From: Mycolicibacterium crocinum
GTDB lineage: Bacteria; Actinomycetota; Actinomycetes; Mycobacteriales; Mycobacteriaceae
Assembly (NCBI RefSeq): GCF_022370635.2
Contig: NZ_CP092362.2
Span: forward strand, 3,720,001 to 3,784,000
DNA length: 64,000 nt
Direction of reading: 5' to 3'
Positions 45,529 through 56,274 of this stretch are shown piece after piece; position 1 is the first letter of the stretch, and each line of letters begins with the position of its first letter. The notes below the pieces were generated by a model, which searched no databases, was not told where the DNA came from, and was given only the letters and a program-made list of their open reading frames with translations. The translations under genes and the position numbers were made by a program.

Positions 45529-46947
45529 CTAGTGGTCGTCCTCCCCGATCCGGTGGACGTGAATCAGGTTCGTCGAGCCTACTGTGCCCGGCGGCGCACC
45601 TGCGACGATGATCACCAGGTCACCCCGCTTGTAGCGGCCCAGCTCGAGCATCGAGCGGTCGACCTCGCGAATCATGTCGTCGGTCGTCTCCATGTGCCCG
45701 ACGATGAACGTCTCGGTGCCCCAGGTCAGCGCCAGCTGGCTGCGGACCTCCGGCAGCGCGGTGAACGCCAGCAGCGGCAGCGGGGTGTGTAGCCGCGCCA
45801 GGCGCCGCACGGTGTCCCCGGATTGGGTGAACGCGACCAACGCTTTGGCGTCGAGACGCTCACCGATATCGCGGGCGGCATACGAGATGACGCCGCGCTT
45901 GGTCCGCGGCACGTGGGTGAGCGGCGGTGCGGCCGTCGAGTTTTCCTCGACCGCCCCGATGATCCGCGCCATCGTGCGGACGGCCTCCAGCGGGTACTTG
46001 CCGACCGAAGTTTCCCCCGACAGCATGACCGCGTCGGCGCCGTCGAGCACGGCGTTGGCGACGTCGGAGGCCTCGGCCCGGGTGGGGCGGGAGTTCTCGA
46101 TCATCGACTCGAGCATCTGGGTGGCCACGATCACCGGCTTGGCGTTCTCGCGGGCCATCTGAATGGCCCGTTTCTGCACCAGCGGAACCTCTTCCAGCGG
46201 CAGCTCGACGCCGAGGTCACCTCGGGCCACCATGACGGCGTCGAAGGCCAGCACGATCGCCTCGAGGTTGTCGATCGCCTCGGGCTTCTCCAGCTTCGCG
46301 ATCACCGGGACGCGTCGGCCGACCCGGTCCATCACCTCGTGCACCAGCTCGACATCGGCCGGTGAGCGGACGAACGACAGCGCCACCAGGTCCACACCCA
46401 GGCGCAGCGCGAACTCGAGGTCTTCGATGTCCTTCTCGGACAGCGCCGGCACCGAGACGTTCATGCCGGGTAGCGACAGGCCCTTGTTGTTACTGACCGG
46501 ACCGCCCTCGGTGACGGTGCACACCACGTCGTCGCCATCGATGTGTTCGACGACCAGCGCCACCTTGCCGTCGTCGACCAGCAGCCGGTCCCCCGGTTGG
46601 GCATCACGGGCCAGGTTCTTGTAGGTGGTCGAGACCCGGTCGTGGGTGCCTTCACAGTGCTCGACGGTGATGCGCACCGTCTCGCCGTTGGCCCAATACG
46701 TCGGGCCGTCCGCGAATCGGCCCAGCCGGATCTTGGGCCCCTGCAGATCGGCGAGGATGCCGACCGCGCGGCTGGTGACGTCCGATGCCTGGCGAACTCG
46801 CTTGTACGCCGCCTCATGGTCGGCGTAGTCGCCGTGGCTGAAGTTCAGGCGGGCCACGTCCATGCCGGCGTCGACCAGAGCCTTCACCGACTCGTCAGTG
46901 CTGGTGGCCGGGCCGAGGGTACAGACAATCTTGCCGCGTCTACTCAC
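45529..46947 (-). CDS. pyk: pyruvate kinase
   Basis: 472 residues, the length of M. tuberculosis PykA. SRRGKIVCTLGPAT, then DVARLNFSHGDY, VIAKLEKPEAIDNLEAI and MVARGDLGVELPLEEVP with the catalytic Lys and Glu, and TQMLESMIENSRPTRAE. The C-terminal domain (about 340-470) holds the allosteric site. It converts phosphoenolpyruvate and ADP to pyruvate and ATP. The 69-bp gap upstream toward gltD has no clear hairpin. Confidence 0.98.
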   Translation of the reverse strand: MSRRGKIVCTLGPATSTDESVKALVDAGMDVARLNFSHGDYADHEAAYKRVRQASDVTSRAVGILADLQGPKIRLGRFADGPTYWANGETVRITVEHCEGTHDRVSTTYKNLARDAQPGDRLLVDDGKVALVVEHIDGDDVVCTVTEGGPVSNNKGLSLPGMNVSVPALSEKDIEDLEFALRLGVDLVALSFVRSPADVELVHEVMDRVGRRVPVIAKLEKPEAIDNLEAIVLAFDAVMVARGDLGVELPLEEVPLVQKRAIQMARENAKPVIVATQMLESMIENSRPTRAEASDVANAVLDGADAVMLSGETSVGKYPLEAVRTMARIIGAVEENSTAAPPLTHVPRTKRGVISYAARDIGERLDAKALVAFTQSGDTVRRLARLHTPLPLLAFTALPEVRSQLALTWGTETFIVGHMETTDDMIREVDRSMLELGRYKRGDLVIIVAGAPPGTVGSTNLIHVHRIGEDDH

Positions 46948-47015
46948 GACGCCCCAGCATAGTCGCGGTTCACGGGCATCTCGACCGATACAGATGGCGG
47001 CGGCATGCTATTCAC

Positions 47016-48515
47016 TCAACTGACAGCCAACGGCAATTGGTGCGGCCGTACCGGCTCGGGGAGATCGGACTCACCCATCAGATACGCGTCGACCGCATGC
47101 GCGGCGGCACGGCCCTCAGCGATCGCCCACACCACCAGCGACGCGCCCCGGTGGGCGTCACCGCAAACAAACACGCCGGGCGCGTCGGTCTGCCAATCCG
47201 ATCCGCAGCCGATGACTCCCCGCGGGCTCAACGCGATACCGAGGTCGTCGAGAAGTGGCATGTGCTCGACTCCTTCGAAACCGATGGCCAGCAGCGCCAG
47301 ATCGCAGGGGATCTCCAGCGTGTCGCCGACCGGTGTGATGACCCGTCGGCCGTCGACCCGCTCGACCTTGACTTCGGCGATCTCCATCGCCCGCAGATTG
47401 CCGTCGTCGTCACCGACGAAGCGCTGCACCGCGACCTGATAGTGGACCGTGCCGCCTTCGGCGTGGGCCGGCGAGGTGCGCAGCACCAGCGGCCAGGTCG
47501 GCCACGGGCTCAGTTCGTCGTCGCGAATTTCCGGCGGCTGGGGGTTGTAGTCCAGCTGGGTCACCGATGCCGCGCCCTGGCGGTGCGCGGTGCCCAGGCA
47601 GTCGGCGCCGGTGTCGCCGCCACCGATGATCACCACGTGCTTGCCCTTGGCGGACAGCGGCGACGGTCCATCGCCCTCGCATTCCCGGTTGGCCGGAACC
47701 AGATGCTCCATCGCCAGGTGCACGCCCTTGAGGTGGCGGCCCTCGACGTCGTTGTCGCGTCCGCGCAACGCCCCGACGGCCAGCACGACGGCCTCGAACC
47801 GGTCCCGCAGCTCCTCCACCGAAACATCCACGCCCACTTCGCAGTCGGTGACGAAACGGGTTCCTTCGGCACGCATCTGGGCCAGCCGCTGGTTCAGCGT
47901 GGCCTTCTCCAGTTTGTACTCCGGGATGCCGTAGCGCAGCAGGCCACCCAGCCGGTCGTCGCGTTCGTAGACGGTCACGTGGTGCCCGGCGCGGGTCAGC
48001 TGCTGTGCGGCGGCCAGCCCCGCGGGACCGGAACCGACCACCGCGACATTGCGGCCGGTGCCGATCGCGGCCGGCTGCGCCTCGACGATGCCGAGCCGCC
48101 AGGCTTGGTCGGCGATGGTGTTCTCGATGCGTTTGATCGTCACGCTGCCGCCGGTCTGGTCTTCGGCGATGGACAGCACGCAGGCCGCTTCGCACGGCGC
48201 CGGGCAGAGCCGCCCGGTGAACTCGGGGAAGTTGTTGGTGGCGTGCAGGCGCTCACTGGCCGCATCCCAGCGGCCCCGACGGACCAGGTCGTTCCATTCC
48301 GGGATCAGGTTGCCCAGCGGGCACCCCGCGGTTCCGGAGTGGCAGAACGGGATTCCGCAGTCCATGCAGCGACGCGCCTGCTGGGCCACCTCCCCGGCAC
48401 GCTCTTTGGGGTCCTGGCGCTCGTAGACCTCGCGCCAGTCGCCCACCCGCTCGTCGACCGTCCGCTTGGCGGCCTCGATCTTGGGAACCTTCAGAAATCC
48501 GGTGGGGTCAGCCAC
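47016..48515 (-). CDS. gltD: glutamate synthase small subunit
   Basis: 499 residues from GTG 48515, 8 bp before the gltB stop, so translation is coupled. N-terminal cysteines 50, 53, 58 and 65 ([16 protein letters not shown]) hold a 4Fe-4S cluster with an insert of a few residues in the fourth spacing. A second cysteine set [12 protein letters not shown] follows. FAD ([15 protein letters not shown]) and NADPH ([17 protein letters not shown]) dinucleotide folds follow. It delivers electrons from NADPH to GltB. A longer upstream frame overlaps gltB and is not needed. Confidence 0.96.
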   Translation of the reverse strand: MADPTGFLKVPKIEAAKRTVDERVGDWREVYERQDPKERAGEVAQQARRCMDCGIPFCHSGTAGCPLGNLIPEWNDLVRRGRWDAASERLHATNNFPEFTGRLCPAPCEAACVLSIAEDQTGGSVTIKRIENTIADQAWRLGIVEAQPAAIGTGRNVAVVGSGPAGLAAAQQLTRAGHHVTVYERDDRLGGLLRYGIPEYKLEKATLNQRLAQMRAEGTRFVTDCEVGVDVSVEELRDRFEAVVLAVGALRGRDNDVEGRHLKGVHLAMEHLVPANRECEGDGPSPLSAKGKHVVIIGGGDTGADCLGTAHRQGAASVTQLDYNPQPPEIRDDELSPWPTWPLVLRTSPAHAEGGTVHYQVAVQRFVGDDDGNLRAMEIAEVKVERVDGRRVITPVGDTLEIPCDLALLAIGFEGVEHMPLLDDLGIALSPRGVIGCGSDWQTDAPGVFVCGDAHRGASLVVWAIAEGRAAAHAVDAYLMGESDLPEPVRPHQLPLAVS

Positions 48516-51500
48516 GAGTTGCCTCCATGATCGCGGTGTCCACGTCACGCCCTTCGGCCTTGGCCATCCGGGTGGCCTCCAGGACTCGTCGGTAGTCGGT
48601 GGGCATGATTTTGGTGAATTGTGCACTGCGCCTTGGCCAGTCGGAAAGCACCGAGCGGGCCAGCGTGCTGCCGGTGTGGCGTGCGTGGCGGGTCACCACG
48701 TCGTGCAGCCACACCAGGTCGTCGGGATCCGGGACCTGGAGTTCGACCATCGCGGTGTTGACCATCGCCGGGTCGAGCCCCAGCACATAGGCGATACCAC
48801 CGGACATTCCGGCCGCCATGTTGCGGCCGGTGCGGCCGAGGATGACGACGCGCCCGCCCGTCATGTACTCGCAGGCGTGGTCGCCGACGCCTTCGGTCAC
48901 CGCGAGCGCACCGGAGTTACGGGCGGCGAACCGCTCCCCGACCCGGCCGCGCAAGTACACCTCGCCCGACGTCGCCCCGTACAGCAGGGTGTTGCCGGCG
49001 ATCACGTTGTCCTCGGGCAGGAACAGCACGTCGTCCGGCGGGCGGACGATCACCCGGCCGCCGGAAAGCCCCTTGGCCACATAGTCATTGGCGTCACCGA
49101 TGAGGTCGAGCGTGATACCGGGCGGCAGGAACGCCCCGATCGACTGGCCGGCCGAGCCGGTGAGCGTGATGTGGATGGTGTCATCCGGCAGACCCTGTGC
49201 GCCGTAGCGTCGGGTGACCTCGGAGCCCAGCAGCGTGCCGACGGTGCGGTTGACGTTGCGCACCGGCAGTTCCAGGCGAACCGGGTGGGCATCCTCCAGC
49301 GCTCCCTCGGCCAGCGCGATCAGGGTCTGGTCGAGGGCATGCTCGAGGCCGTGCTCCTGGTCGCGCACGCGCCGACGCTCGCTGTGCGACGTCTGCGGCA
49401 CCGCGAAGATCGGGCTCAGGTCCAGACCCTTGGCCTTCCAGTGCGCCACCCCGTCGGCAGTGTCGAGCGCCTCGGCATGGCCGACCGCCTCGTCGATGCT
49501 GCGGAAGCCGAGTTCGGCCAGCATCGCCCGCACGTCCTCGGCGATGAACCTGAAGAAGTTCTCCACGAATTCCGGCTTGCCGTTGAAACGTGCTCGCAAT
49601 TCCGGGTTTTGGGTGGCCACTCCGACCGGGCAGGTGTCGAGGTGGCAGACCCGCATCATGATGCAGCCGGCCACCACCAGCGGTGCAGTGGAGAAACCGA
49701 ATTCCTCGGCACCCAGCAGTGCGGCAACCATGACGTCGCGCGCGGTACGCAGGCCGCCGTCACACTGCACGGTGATGCGGTCGCGAAGCCCGTTGAGCAT
49801 CAACGTCTGCTGGGTGTCGGCCAGGCCGATCTCCCATGGCGCCCCGGCATGCTTGAGGCTGGTCAACGGCGCCGCACCGGTGCCGCCGTCGTAGCCGGAA
49901 ATCAACACGACGTCGGCGTGTGCCTTGGACACCCCGGCCGCCACGGTGCCGACCCCGATCGAGCTGACCAGCTTGACGTGAATCCGCGCCTGCGAGTTGG
50001 CGTTCTTCAGGTCGTGGATCAGCTGCGCCAGATCCTCGATGGAGTAGATGTCGTGGTGCGGCGGCGGCGAGATCAGGCCGACACCCGGCGTGGAATGCCG
50101 CGTCTTGGCGATGTTCGGATACACCTTGAAGCCGGGCAGCTGGCCGCCCTCTCCCGGCTTGGCACCCTGGGCCATCTTGATCTGAATGTCCGTCGCGTTG
50201 ACCAGGTAGTCGCTGGTGACACCGAAACGGCCGGACGCCACCTGCTTGACCGCACTGCGCCGGCGCGGGTCGTAGAGCCGGTCCTCATCCTCCCCGCCTT
50301 CGCCACTATTCGACCGGCCACCAAGGCTGTTCATGGCGATCGCCATGGTCTCGTGGGCTTCCTGCGAGATCGAGCCGTAGCTCATCGCACCGGTGTTGAA
50401 GCGGGCGCAGATGGCGTCGACGGATTCCACCTCGTGCAGCGGAACCGGCGGCCGCAGCCCCTTCTTGAAGCTGAACAGGCCGCGCAGCGTTCCGCCCTCG
50501 CGGGAAAGCCGGTTGACCTCCTCGGAGTATTTGGCGAAGACGTCGTTTCGCCCGGTGCGCGTCGAATGCTGGAGCAGGAAGACGGTTTCCGGGGTGAACA
50601 GGTGCAGTTCGCCCTCGCGGCGGAACTGGTACTCACCGCCGACCTCGAGCCTGCGGTGCACCCGCTCGGTCGGATTCTCCGGATAGGCGCGGCGGTGCCG
50701 CTGCTTGACCTCGTCGGCCAGCACGTCGAGCCCGACGCCGCCGAGCTGGCTGACGGTGCCCGTCAGATATTCGTCGACCACGTCTTTGGACAGTCCGATG
50801 GCCTCGAAAGCCTGTGCGCCGGTGTACGAGCCGACGGTGGAGATGCCCATCTTGCTCATCACCTTCATCACGCCCTTGCCGAGCGCCTTGAGGTAGTTGC
50901 GCACCGCGGTGCCGGCGTCGATTCCGGTGAGCTCGCCTTCGCGGATGAGATCCTCGATCGACTCGAAGGCCAGATACGGGTTGACCGCGGCCGCGCCGTA
51001 ACCGATCAGCAGTGCGATGTGGTGCACCTCGCGGGCGTCTCCGCTTTCCACCACCAGCGCGACCATGGTGCGCTTCTTCGTGCGCACCAGGTGGTGGTGC
51101 ACCGCGGCGACGGCCAGCAGCGACGGGATCGGCGCCCGGGTGTGGTCGGAGTCGCGGTCGGAGATCACCAGGGTGCGAGCACCTTTGGCGATCGCGTCAC
51201 AGGCCTTGTGCCGCAACTCCTCGATGGCGTCGGCCAGGCCTTCCCCGCCGCGCTCCACATCGTAAAGCGCCCGCAGCACAGCGGCTTTGAGACCCGGCTG
51301 CTCGCCGTCGTCGTTGATGTGGACGATCCGGTTCAGCTCGTCGTTGTCCAACACCGGGCCGTGCAAAAGGATCTGGCGGCAGGAGGCGGCGGTGGGTTCG
51401 AGCAGATTCTGCTCGGGACCCATGACGCGGGCCATCGAGGTGACGATCTCCTCGCGGATGGCGTCCAACGGCGGGTTGGTCACCTGGGCGAACAGTTCGA

Positions 51501-53052
51501 CGAAGTAATCGTAGATCAGCTTCGGTCGCTGAGACAGAACGGCCACCGGGGTGTCGGTACCCATCGAGCCGAGCGGCTCCTGACCCGCGGCCGCCATCGG
51601 GGTCAGCATGATCCGCAGGTCTTCTTCGGTGTAACCGAACGCGATCTGGCGGCGCACCACGGATTCGTGGTTCGGCGATACCCGGGTCCGGGGCGGCAGG
51701 GTGGCCAGGTCGAGCAGGCCGGCGTGCAGCCATTCGGCGTACGGCTGTTCGGCGGCCAGCTGATCCTTGATCTCGTCATCGCTGACGATCCGCCCGGCGG
51801 CGGTGTCGATGAGGAACATCCTGCCCGGTTCCAGGCGCCCCTTGGCCACCACTTCACCCGGCGGGATGTCGAGTACGCCGCTTTCACTGGCGAGGATCAC
51901 CCGGTCGTCGATGGTGCGCCACCACCGCCCGGGCCGTAACCCGTTGCGGTCCAACACCGCTCCGACGACGGTGCCGTCGGTGAATGTCACGCAGGCCGGG
52001 CCGTCCCACGGCTCCATCAGCGACGCGTGGTACTGGCAGAACGCCCGGCGGGCGGGGTCCATGCTCGCGTTGTTCTCCCACGCCTCGGGGATCATCATCA
52101 TCACCGCGTGCGGCAGGCTGCGGCCGCCGAGGTGCAGCAGCTCGAGTACCTGGTCGAAGGACGCGGAGTCGGAGGCATCGGGTGTGCAGATCGGCGAAAG
52201 TCGGCTCAGGTCACCGGGAATCGTGGCGCTGGCGAGCATCGCTTCCCGAGCGTGCATGCGGTTGCGGTTGCCGCGCACGGTGTTGATCTCGCCGTTGTGG
52301 GCGACGAACCGGAACGGGTGTGCCAGCGGCCAAGACGGGAAGGTGTTGGTGGAGAAGCGGCTGTGCACGATCGCGATCGCGCTGCGACAGCGTTCGTCTC
52401 GCAGATCGGGAAAGTACTGCGGCAGCTGCATTGTGGTGAGCATGCCCTTGTAGGCGATCGTGCGGCTGGACAGCGACGGGAAATAGACACTGCCCTGTTC
52501 GGCCCGCTTGCGCAGCGGGTACACCAGGCGGTCGAGGTCGATCCCGCCGGGGCGGGCACCATTTCGCGCGGGCGCGGCGACGAACAGCATCGACATGTGC
52601 GGCATACAGCCCAGTGCGGTCGCGCCGACTTCGGCTCCGTCGGGGTCGACCGGAACGGTGCGCCAGCCGAGGACCTCGATGCCCTCCTCGGACGCGATGG
52701 CCTCGATGCGTTCGACGGCGGCCCGCCGATCCGCCGGGTCTTGGGGCAGGAAGCAGATACCGGCCGCAAAGGTGTTGCACCCGTTGGGTGTTGGCGCGGG
52801 CAGCTCGAAGTCGACAACGTCGGTGAGCAATTCGACCGGCAACTGCAGCAGGATGCCTGCGCCGTCTCCGCTGTTGGGTTCGGCACCCGCGGCGCCGCGG
52901 TGTTCGAGGTGCTCCAGCGCGGTCAGTCCGTCAGCGACGATCTGGTGCGACCGCCGGCCCTTGATGTCGGCCACCATCGCCACACCGCACGAGTCGGACT
53001 CGTGTTGTGGGTCGTAGAGACCCTGCGCTTCGGGAAGTGCTGAGAACAGCAT
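48508..53052 (-). CDS. gltB: glutamate synthase large subunit
   Basis: 1,514 residues, the normal size. A 21-residue propeptide precedes Cys22 (SDSCGVAM), the N-terminal nucleophile of the class-II glutamine amidotransferase domain. The central and FMN-binding domain shows [17 protein letters not shown] and [13 protein letters not shown], with the 3Fe-4S cysteines in [16 protein letters not shown]. The beta-helix C-terminal domain is rich in [11 protein letters not shown]-type turns. It makes two glutamates from glutamine and 2-oxoglutarate with GltD. The gap to the next gene upstream (53053-53202) holds its promoter. Confidence 0.98.
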   Translation of the reverse strand: MLFSALPEAQGLYDPQHESDSCGVAMVADIKGRRSHQIVADGLTALEHLEHRGAAGAEPNSGDGAGILLQLPVELLTDVVDFELPAPTPNGCNTFAAGICFLPQDPADRRAAVERIEAIASEEGIEVLGWRTVPVDPDGAEVGATALGCMPHMSMLFVAAPARNGARPGGIDLDRLVYPLRKRAEQGSVYFPSLSSRTIAYKGMLTTMQLPQYFPDLRDERCRSAIAIVHSRFSTNTFPSWPLAHPFRFVAHNGEINTVRGNRNRMHAREAMLASATIPGDLSRLSPICTPDASDSASFDQVLELLHLGGRSLPHAVMMMIPEAWENNASMDPARRAFCQYHASLMEPWDGPACVTFTDGTVVGAVLDRNGLRPGRWWRTIDDRVILASESGVLDIPPGEVVAKGRLEPGRMFLIDTAAGRIVSDDEIKDQLAAEQPYAEWLHAGLLDLATLPPRTRVSPNHESVVRRQIAFGYTEEDLRIMLTPMAAAGQEPLGSMGTDTPVAVLSQRPKLIYDYFVELFAQVTNPPLDAIREEIVTSMARVMGPEQNLLEPTAASCRQILLHGPVLDNDELNRIVHINDDGEQPGLKAAVLRALYDVERGGEGLADAIEELRHKACDAIAKGARTLVISDRDSDHTRAPIPSLLAVAAVHHHLVRTKKRTMVALVVESGDAREVHHIALLIGYGAAAVNPYLAFESIEDLIREGELTGIDAGTAVRNYLKALGKGVMKVMSKMGISTVGSYTGAQAFEAIGLSKDVVDEYLTGTVSQLGGVGLDVLADEVKQRHRRAYPENPTERVHRRLEVGGEYQFRREGELHLFTPETVFLLQHSTRTGRNDVFAKYSEEVNRLSREGGTLRGLFSFKKGLRPPVPLHEVESVDAICARFNTGAMSYGSISQEAHETMAIAMNSLGGRSNSGEGGEDEDRLYDPRRRSAVKQVASGRFGVTSDYLVNATDIQIKMAQGAKPGEGGQLPGFKVYPNIAKTRHSTPGVGLISPPPHHDIYSIEDLAQLIHDLKNANSQARIHVKLVSSIGVGTVAAGVSKAHADVVLISGYDGGTGAAPLTSLKHAGAPWEIGLADTQQTLMLNGLRDRITVQCDGGLRTARDVMVAALLGAEEFGFSTAPLVVAGCIMMRVCHLDTCPVGVATQNPELRARFNGKPEFVENFFRFIAEDVRAMLAELGFRSIDEAVGHAEALDTADGVAHWKAKGLDLSPIFAVPQTSHSERRRVRDQEHGLEHALDQTLIALAEGALEDAHPVRLELPVRNVNRTVGTLLGSEVTRRYGAQGLPDDTIHITLTGSAGQSIGAFLPPGITLDLIGDANDYVAKGLSGGRVIVRPPDDVLFLPEDNVIAGNTLLYGATSGEVYLRGRVGERFAARNSGALAVTEGVGDHACEYMTGGRVVILGRTGRNMAAGMSGGIAYVLGLDPAMVNTAMVELQVPDPDDLVWLHDVVTRHARHTGSTLARSVLSDWPRRSAQFTKIMPTDYRRVLEATRMAKAEGRDVDTAIMEATRG

Positions 53053-53179
53053 TCCACGCTCCTCCGCGGTCGGTCATGCGGCGGGAAGGTGGTGTGCGCG
53101 TTGCGCAGGATGTGTGGCCTTGCCGCAGTCTGACGTGTGATGTCTCAGGACTGCACCGGCCCGATGAATTTCGGGCTCC

Positions 53180-53185
53180 AGTGTA
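53180..53185 (-). promoter_or_regulatory. putative gltB -10 element
   Basis: TGATACACT on the minus strand holds a TACACT box with an extended -10 TG. It would place the transcription start near 53173 and give an untranslated leader of about 120 nt before gltB. No matching -35 at optimal spacing, so support is modest. Confidence 0.35.
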
Positions 53186-53202
53186 TCAGCGCGGTTACAG
53201 CG

Positions 53203-53613
53203 CTACTGCCCAATTAATGTGGGCACCAGCGGAAAGCCGGGCAGGTTCCGGATCACTGTCCAGCTGAGGGCCGCGACCGCGACCATCACGATCGCCGACG
53301 GCGGAAAGGCCCGTTCCCCTCGCCGGATCCGCCAGATGGCCCAGATCGCCAGCAGGGGTAGGCCGACCAGGAGGAAGACATTGTCGACGACGGCCGCGCC
53401 AACGTCGCCGTGCAGCAGGTCGTGGGTCATCCGAAGACCGCCGCAGGCGGGGCAGTTCCAGCCGGTGAGCAGCCGGAACGGACACGGCGGGAACAGTGAG
53501 CCGGGCCGGTGCGGGTCGGCGAAGCCGACGTAGGCGAGCGCACCGACGGCCAGCGCGCCCGTACCGATCCCGGTGTAGAGCCGGGTTGTGCGACGGTGGT
53601 GAACGTTATCCAT
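53203..53613 (-). CDS. DUF2752 membrane protein (Rv1616-like)
   Basis: 136 residues with three hydrophobic helices. FPPCPFRLLTGWNCPACGGLRMTHDLLHGD is the DUF2752 signature, with three Cys that could bind metal or form a disulfide. Its start overlaps the TM2 gene end by 8 bp. Function unknown. Distance to gltB on the same strand is 150 bp. Confidence 0.85.
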   Translation of the reverse strand: MDNVHHRRTTRLYTGIGTGALAVGALAYVGFADPHRPGSLFPPCPFRLLTGWNCPACGGLRMTHDLLHGDVGAAVVDNVFLLVGLPLLAIWAIWRIRRGERAFPPSAIVMVAVAALSWTVIRNLPGFPLVPTLIGQ

Positions 53614-53992
53614 CGCGCAGGGGGCGCCCCTGCGGGTCGCGGACCTTGTCGGTGAGGATCAGGATGCCGTCCACGATGCCCCAGACGACCGCACCGATCC
53701 CGCAGGTGACGAGGCCGACAAGGAGCTGGGCGATACCGAGGCCGGTGTAGCCGAGGTAGATGCGGCCGATCCCGACGAGGCCGAACAACCCGAGCAGTTG
53801 CAGCAGGCCGGCGACGACTTTGGATTTGTCCGACAGCGGTTCGCCGGTGACCGGATGACGCCCGAACGGCGCCGAGGGGTCGACGTAGCCACCCGGGCCC
53901 GGATACTGCGGCGGCATCGGGTAACTCGGCGGAGGAGCCTGGTAGTTGGGCGGCGGTACGCCCTCGGTGCCTCCGAACTGCGGCTCAGTCAT
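53606..53992 (-). CDS. TM2 domain protein (Rv1615-like)
   Basis: 128 residues from ATG 53992. A Pro/Gly/Tyr-rich N-terminus (about 50 residues) leads to a TM2 pair: KVVAGLLQLLGLFGLVGIGRIYLGYTGLG and AQLLVGLVTCGIGAVVWGIVDGILIL. TM2 proteins are small membrane proteins of unknown role. It overlaps DUF2752 by 8 bp and is its usual neighbour. Confidence 0.85.
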   Translation of the reverse strand: MTEPQFGGTEGVPPPNYQAPPPSYPMPPQYPGPGGYVDPSAPFGRHPVTGEPLSDKSKVVAGLLQLLGLFGLVGIGRIYLGYTGLGIAQLLVGLVTCGIGAVVWGIVDGILILTDKVRDPQGRPLRDG

Positions 53993-54088
53993 GCCCAACA
54001 GCATGCCAGAGCGGGCGCAAACCCAGAAGAGTACGAATTTGTCGGTTCCGTCAGTTAACCGTACGGCGTGGCAATAACCTCACCGGTT

Positions 54089-54910
54089 ATGAACCGGTAC
54101 TTCTCGATCGCACTGAGCGCAGTGACGGCCGGCGCCATGGGGTTCGCCGGCGCCCCCACGGCCCATGCCAGCTGCGCATCGTTGTTCGGCTTCGGCAACA
54201 GCGCCCAGTGCACCAGCAGTCCCACCACGATCGCGATCGCGCTGGGTACCGGCGCTGAGGCACACGCCAACGGCGGCCTCGGTGCCGCGGTCGCACTGGG
54301 CAACGGTGCCGTTGCCGGTGTCTACGGGTGGTTGGCAGCCGCGACCGCGTTGGGAACCAACAGCCTGTCGACGGCCTCCACCCTGGGCGCTGCATTCGCT
54401 GCCGGCAACAACTCCAAGGCCGGCGCCGGGGCGCCGAGTGAATACTTCAACGTCGCCGTCGACATCGGAGCATCGGATGCCGAAGCCTATGGCGGGCCCG
54501 CCAACATGGCCGTGAATCTATTCGGCACCGGATCCACGGTGACCGCCCTGGGCAGCGGCAACATGGCTTTCAACATCGGGAACGGCAACCAGGTGCTCGC
54601 ATTCGGCAAGCTGAGTAGCGCCACCAGTCTGGGCGGCTCGAACTCGCTCATAGAAACCGACTCCCAGGGGACGGCGAATTCAGCATTCGCCGTGCTGGGA
54701 TCCGGAAACTGGGTGGGTGCGGGCAAGGGTCCGCTGGCCGTCGCAGGCTCGATCTTCAAATCCAACCAGCTCATCTTCAAGTTCGGTCCCGGGATCCACA
54801 TCAACGGCATCGTCGCAGGCGGCGCCGCCGCCACACCGCCGCCGGCCGCAACGGGCGCCAAACACACTGCGGCCAAAGGGCTTGCCGGCAGCAAGCGCAA
54901 GCACGCCTAG
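54089..54910 (+). CDS. secreted Gly/Ala-rich protein with YadA-head-like repeats
   Basis: 273 residues from ATG 54089. A signal peptide (MNRYFSIALSAVTAGAMG to PTAHA) precedes SCASLFGFGNSAQC. The body has irregular 13- to 15-residue repeats of the type AIALGTGAEAHANGGLG, AVALGNGAVAGVYG, ATALGTNSLSTAS, MAFNIGNGNQVLAFG and SATSLGGSNSLIET. These resemble the beta-roll repeats of YadA-type adhesin heads. The end is Ala/Lys-rich (KHTAAKGLAGSKRKHA), basic enough to bind the wall. No C-terminal membrane anchor. A GTG seven codons upstream is also possible. Confidence 0.7.
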   Translation: MNRYFSIALSAVTAGAMGFAGAPTAHASCASLFGFGNSAQCTSSPTTIAIALGTGAEAHANGGLGAAVALGNGAVAGVYGWLAAATALGTNSLSTASTLGAAFAAGNNSKAGAGAPSEYFNVAVDIGASDAEAYGGPANMAVNLFGTGSTVTALGSGNMAFNIGNGNQVLAFGKLSSATSLGGSNSLIETDSQGTANSAFAVLGSGNWVGAGKGPLAVAGSIFKSNQLIFKFGPGIHINGIVAGGAAATPPPAATGAKHTAAKGLAGSKRKHA

Positions 54911-56274
54911 GTCAGCGGGGTCATCTCCTGCAGCATGGTGGGCACCAGTTCACTGACCGTCGGGTGGATGTGCATGGTGCGCGATATCGCCGTGTAGGGC
55001 TTCTTGGCGGACATGATGTCGAGGATCGAATGGATGACCTCGTCACCGCCGACGCCGAGGATGGCGGCGCCGAGAATCTCTTCGGTGTCGGCGTCGACGA
55101 CCACCTGCATGAAGCCTTGGGTCTCACCCTTTTCCACAGCCCGGCCGACCCTGGTCATCGGCCGCTTGCCCACCAATGCCCGCCGTCCGGACTTGCGTAC
55201 CTGGTCGACGGTCATACCGGCCCGGCCGAGCGGCGGGTCGATGTAGAGCGCGTACGTCGGCACCCGGTCGCTGACCCGCCGCGGGTCGTTGTCGAGCAGG
55301 TTGGCCGCCACGATCTCGTAGTCGTTGTAGGAGGTGTGGGTGAAGGCGCCCTTGCCATTACAGTCCCCCATCGCCCAGATGTGCTCGGCGGTGGTGCGCA
55401 GTTGGTCGTCGACGACGATGTAGCCGCGGCTGTCCACCTCGACCCCGGCCCGGTCCAGGCCGAGGTCGTCGGTGTTGGGTTGGCGACCCACCGCGACCAG
55501 CAGGTGTGAGCCCACGATGGGCTGCGCCCCCGCAGCGGGAACCACGTCGAAGCCGTTGTCGCGCTTGCTGAATCGAAGGTCCGATGCCCCGGTGACGACG
55601 GTGATGCCTTCGTCGGTGAGAATCTCCTCGATGGCCGCGGAGACGTCGGAGTCTTCACGTGGCGTAAGCCGAGGTCCTCGCTCGAGCACGGTGACGCGCG
55701 CGCCGAACCGGCGATACATCTGGGCGAACTCGAGGCCGATGTAGCTGCCGCCGACGATCACCAGATGTTCGGGCAGGGTGTCGAGTTCGAGGATGCCGAC
55801 ATTGGTCAGGTAGTCGATGTCGGCCAGCCCCGGCAGGTCGGGCGCCACCGCCCGGCCACCGACGTTGAGGAAGATCCGGTAGGCGGTCAGGACGTCGTCG
55901 CCGACGCGGATGGTGTGCGGGTCGGAGAACCGGGCGTGGCCGCGGATCAGCGTGCATCCCGGCATACCCTCGATCCACGACTCCACGCCGCTGCGATCGC
56001 CGAGCACGATTCCGTCCTTGCGCGCCTTGACCTTTGCCATGTCGACCGAGATGTCACCGGTGAACACCCCATAGTCGGCGCCGCGGCGCGCGGCGTGGGC
56101 GGTGTGCGCGCTGGCCACCAGAGTCTTGGTGGGAATGCAACCGGAGTTGACGCACGTTCCGCCGACGAGTTTGCGTTCGATCACCGCGACGGTCTGGCCC
56201 GCGTCGGTCAGCCTTCCCGCCAACGGCGGACCGGCCTGGCCCGCACCGACGATGATCGCATCGAAATGGGTCAC
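54907..56274 (-). CDS. FAD-dependent disulfide oxidoreductase, MerA-like
   Basis: 455 residues from GTG 56274. Redox pair CVNSGC in GGTCVNSGCIPTKTL, an FAD fold (AIIVGAGQAGPPLAGRL) and an NAD(P)H fold (VIVGGSYIGLEFAQMYRRFG). The C-terminal interface has HIHPTVSELVP with the catalytic His-Glu. The mercuric-reductase-specific C-terminal Cys pair is absent, so it is not a mercury enzyme. Mycothiol disulfide, quinone or another substrate are options. It overlaps DUF4126 by 4 bp and the convergent gene by 4. Confidence 0.82.
   Translation of the reverse strand: MTHFDAIIVGAGQAGPPLAGRLTDAGQTVAVIERKLVGGTCVNSGCIPTKTLVASAHTAHAARRGADYGVFTGDISVDMAKVKARKDGIVLGDRSGVESWIEGMPGCTLIRGHARFSDPHTIRVGDDVLTAYRIFLNVGGRAVAPDLPGLADIDYLTNVGILELDTLPEHLVIVGGSYIGLEFAQMYRRFGARVTVLERGPRLTPREDSDVSAAIEEILTDEGITVVTGASDLRFSKRDNGFDVVPAAGAQPIVGSHLLVAVGRQPNTDDLGLDRAGVEVDSRGYIVVDDQLRTTAEHIWAMGDCNGKGAFTHTSYNDYEIVAANLLDNDPRRVSDRVPTYALYIDPPLGRAGMTVDQVRKSGRRALVGKRPMTRVGRAVEKGETQGFMQVVVDADTEEILGAAILGVGGDEVIHSILDIMSAKKPYTAISRTMHIHPTVSELVPTMLQEMTPLT

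Noticed and set aside
48466-51939. Long plus-strand frame opposite gltB
   Set aside because: Antisense of a strongly conserved enzyme with codon bias explaining the absence of stops.
53053-53202. Small gene or regulatory RNA upstream of gltB
   Set aside because: No start with a convincing ribosome site and no strong hairpin; best read as promoter and leader.
54907-56274. Mercuric reductase or mycothione reductase as a firm name
   Set aside because: It has the redox pair and folds, but lacks the mercury-specific C-terminal Cys pair and differs from the known mycothione reductase at the redox motif, so I kept the general name.
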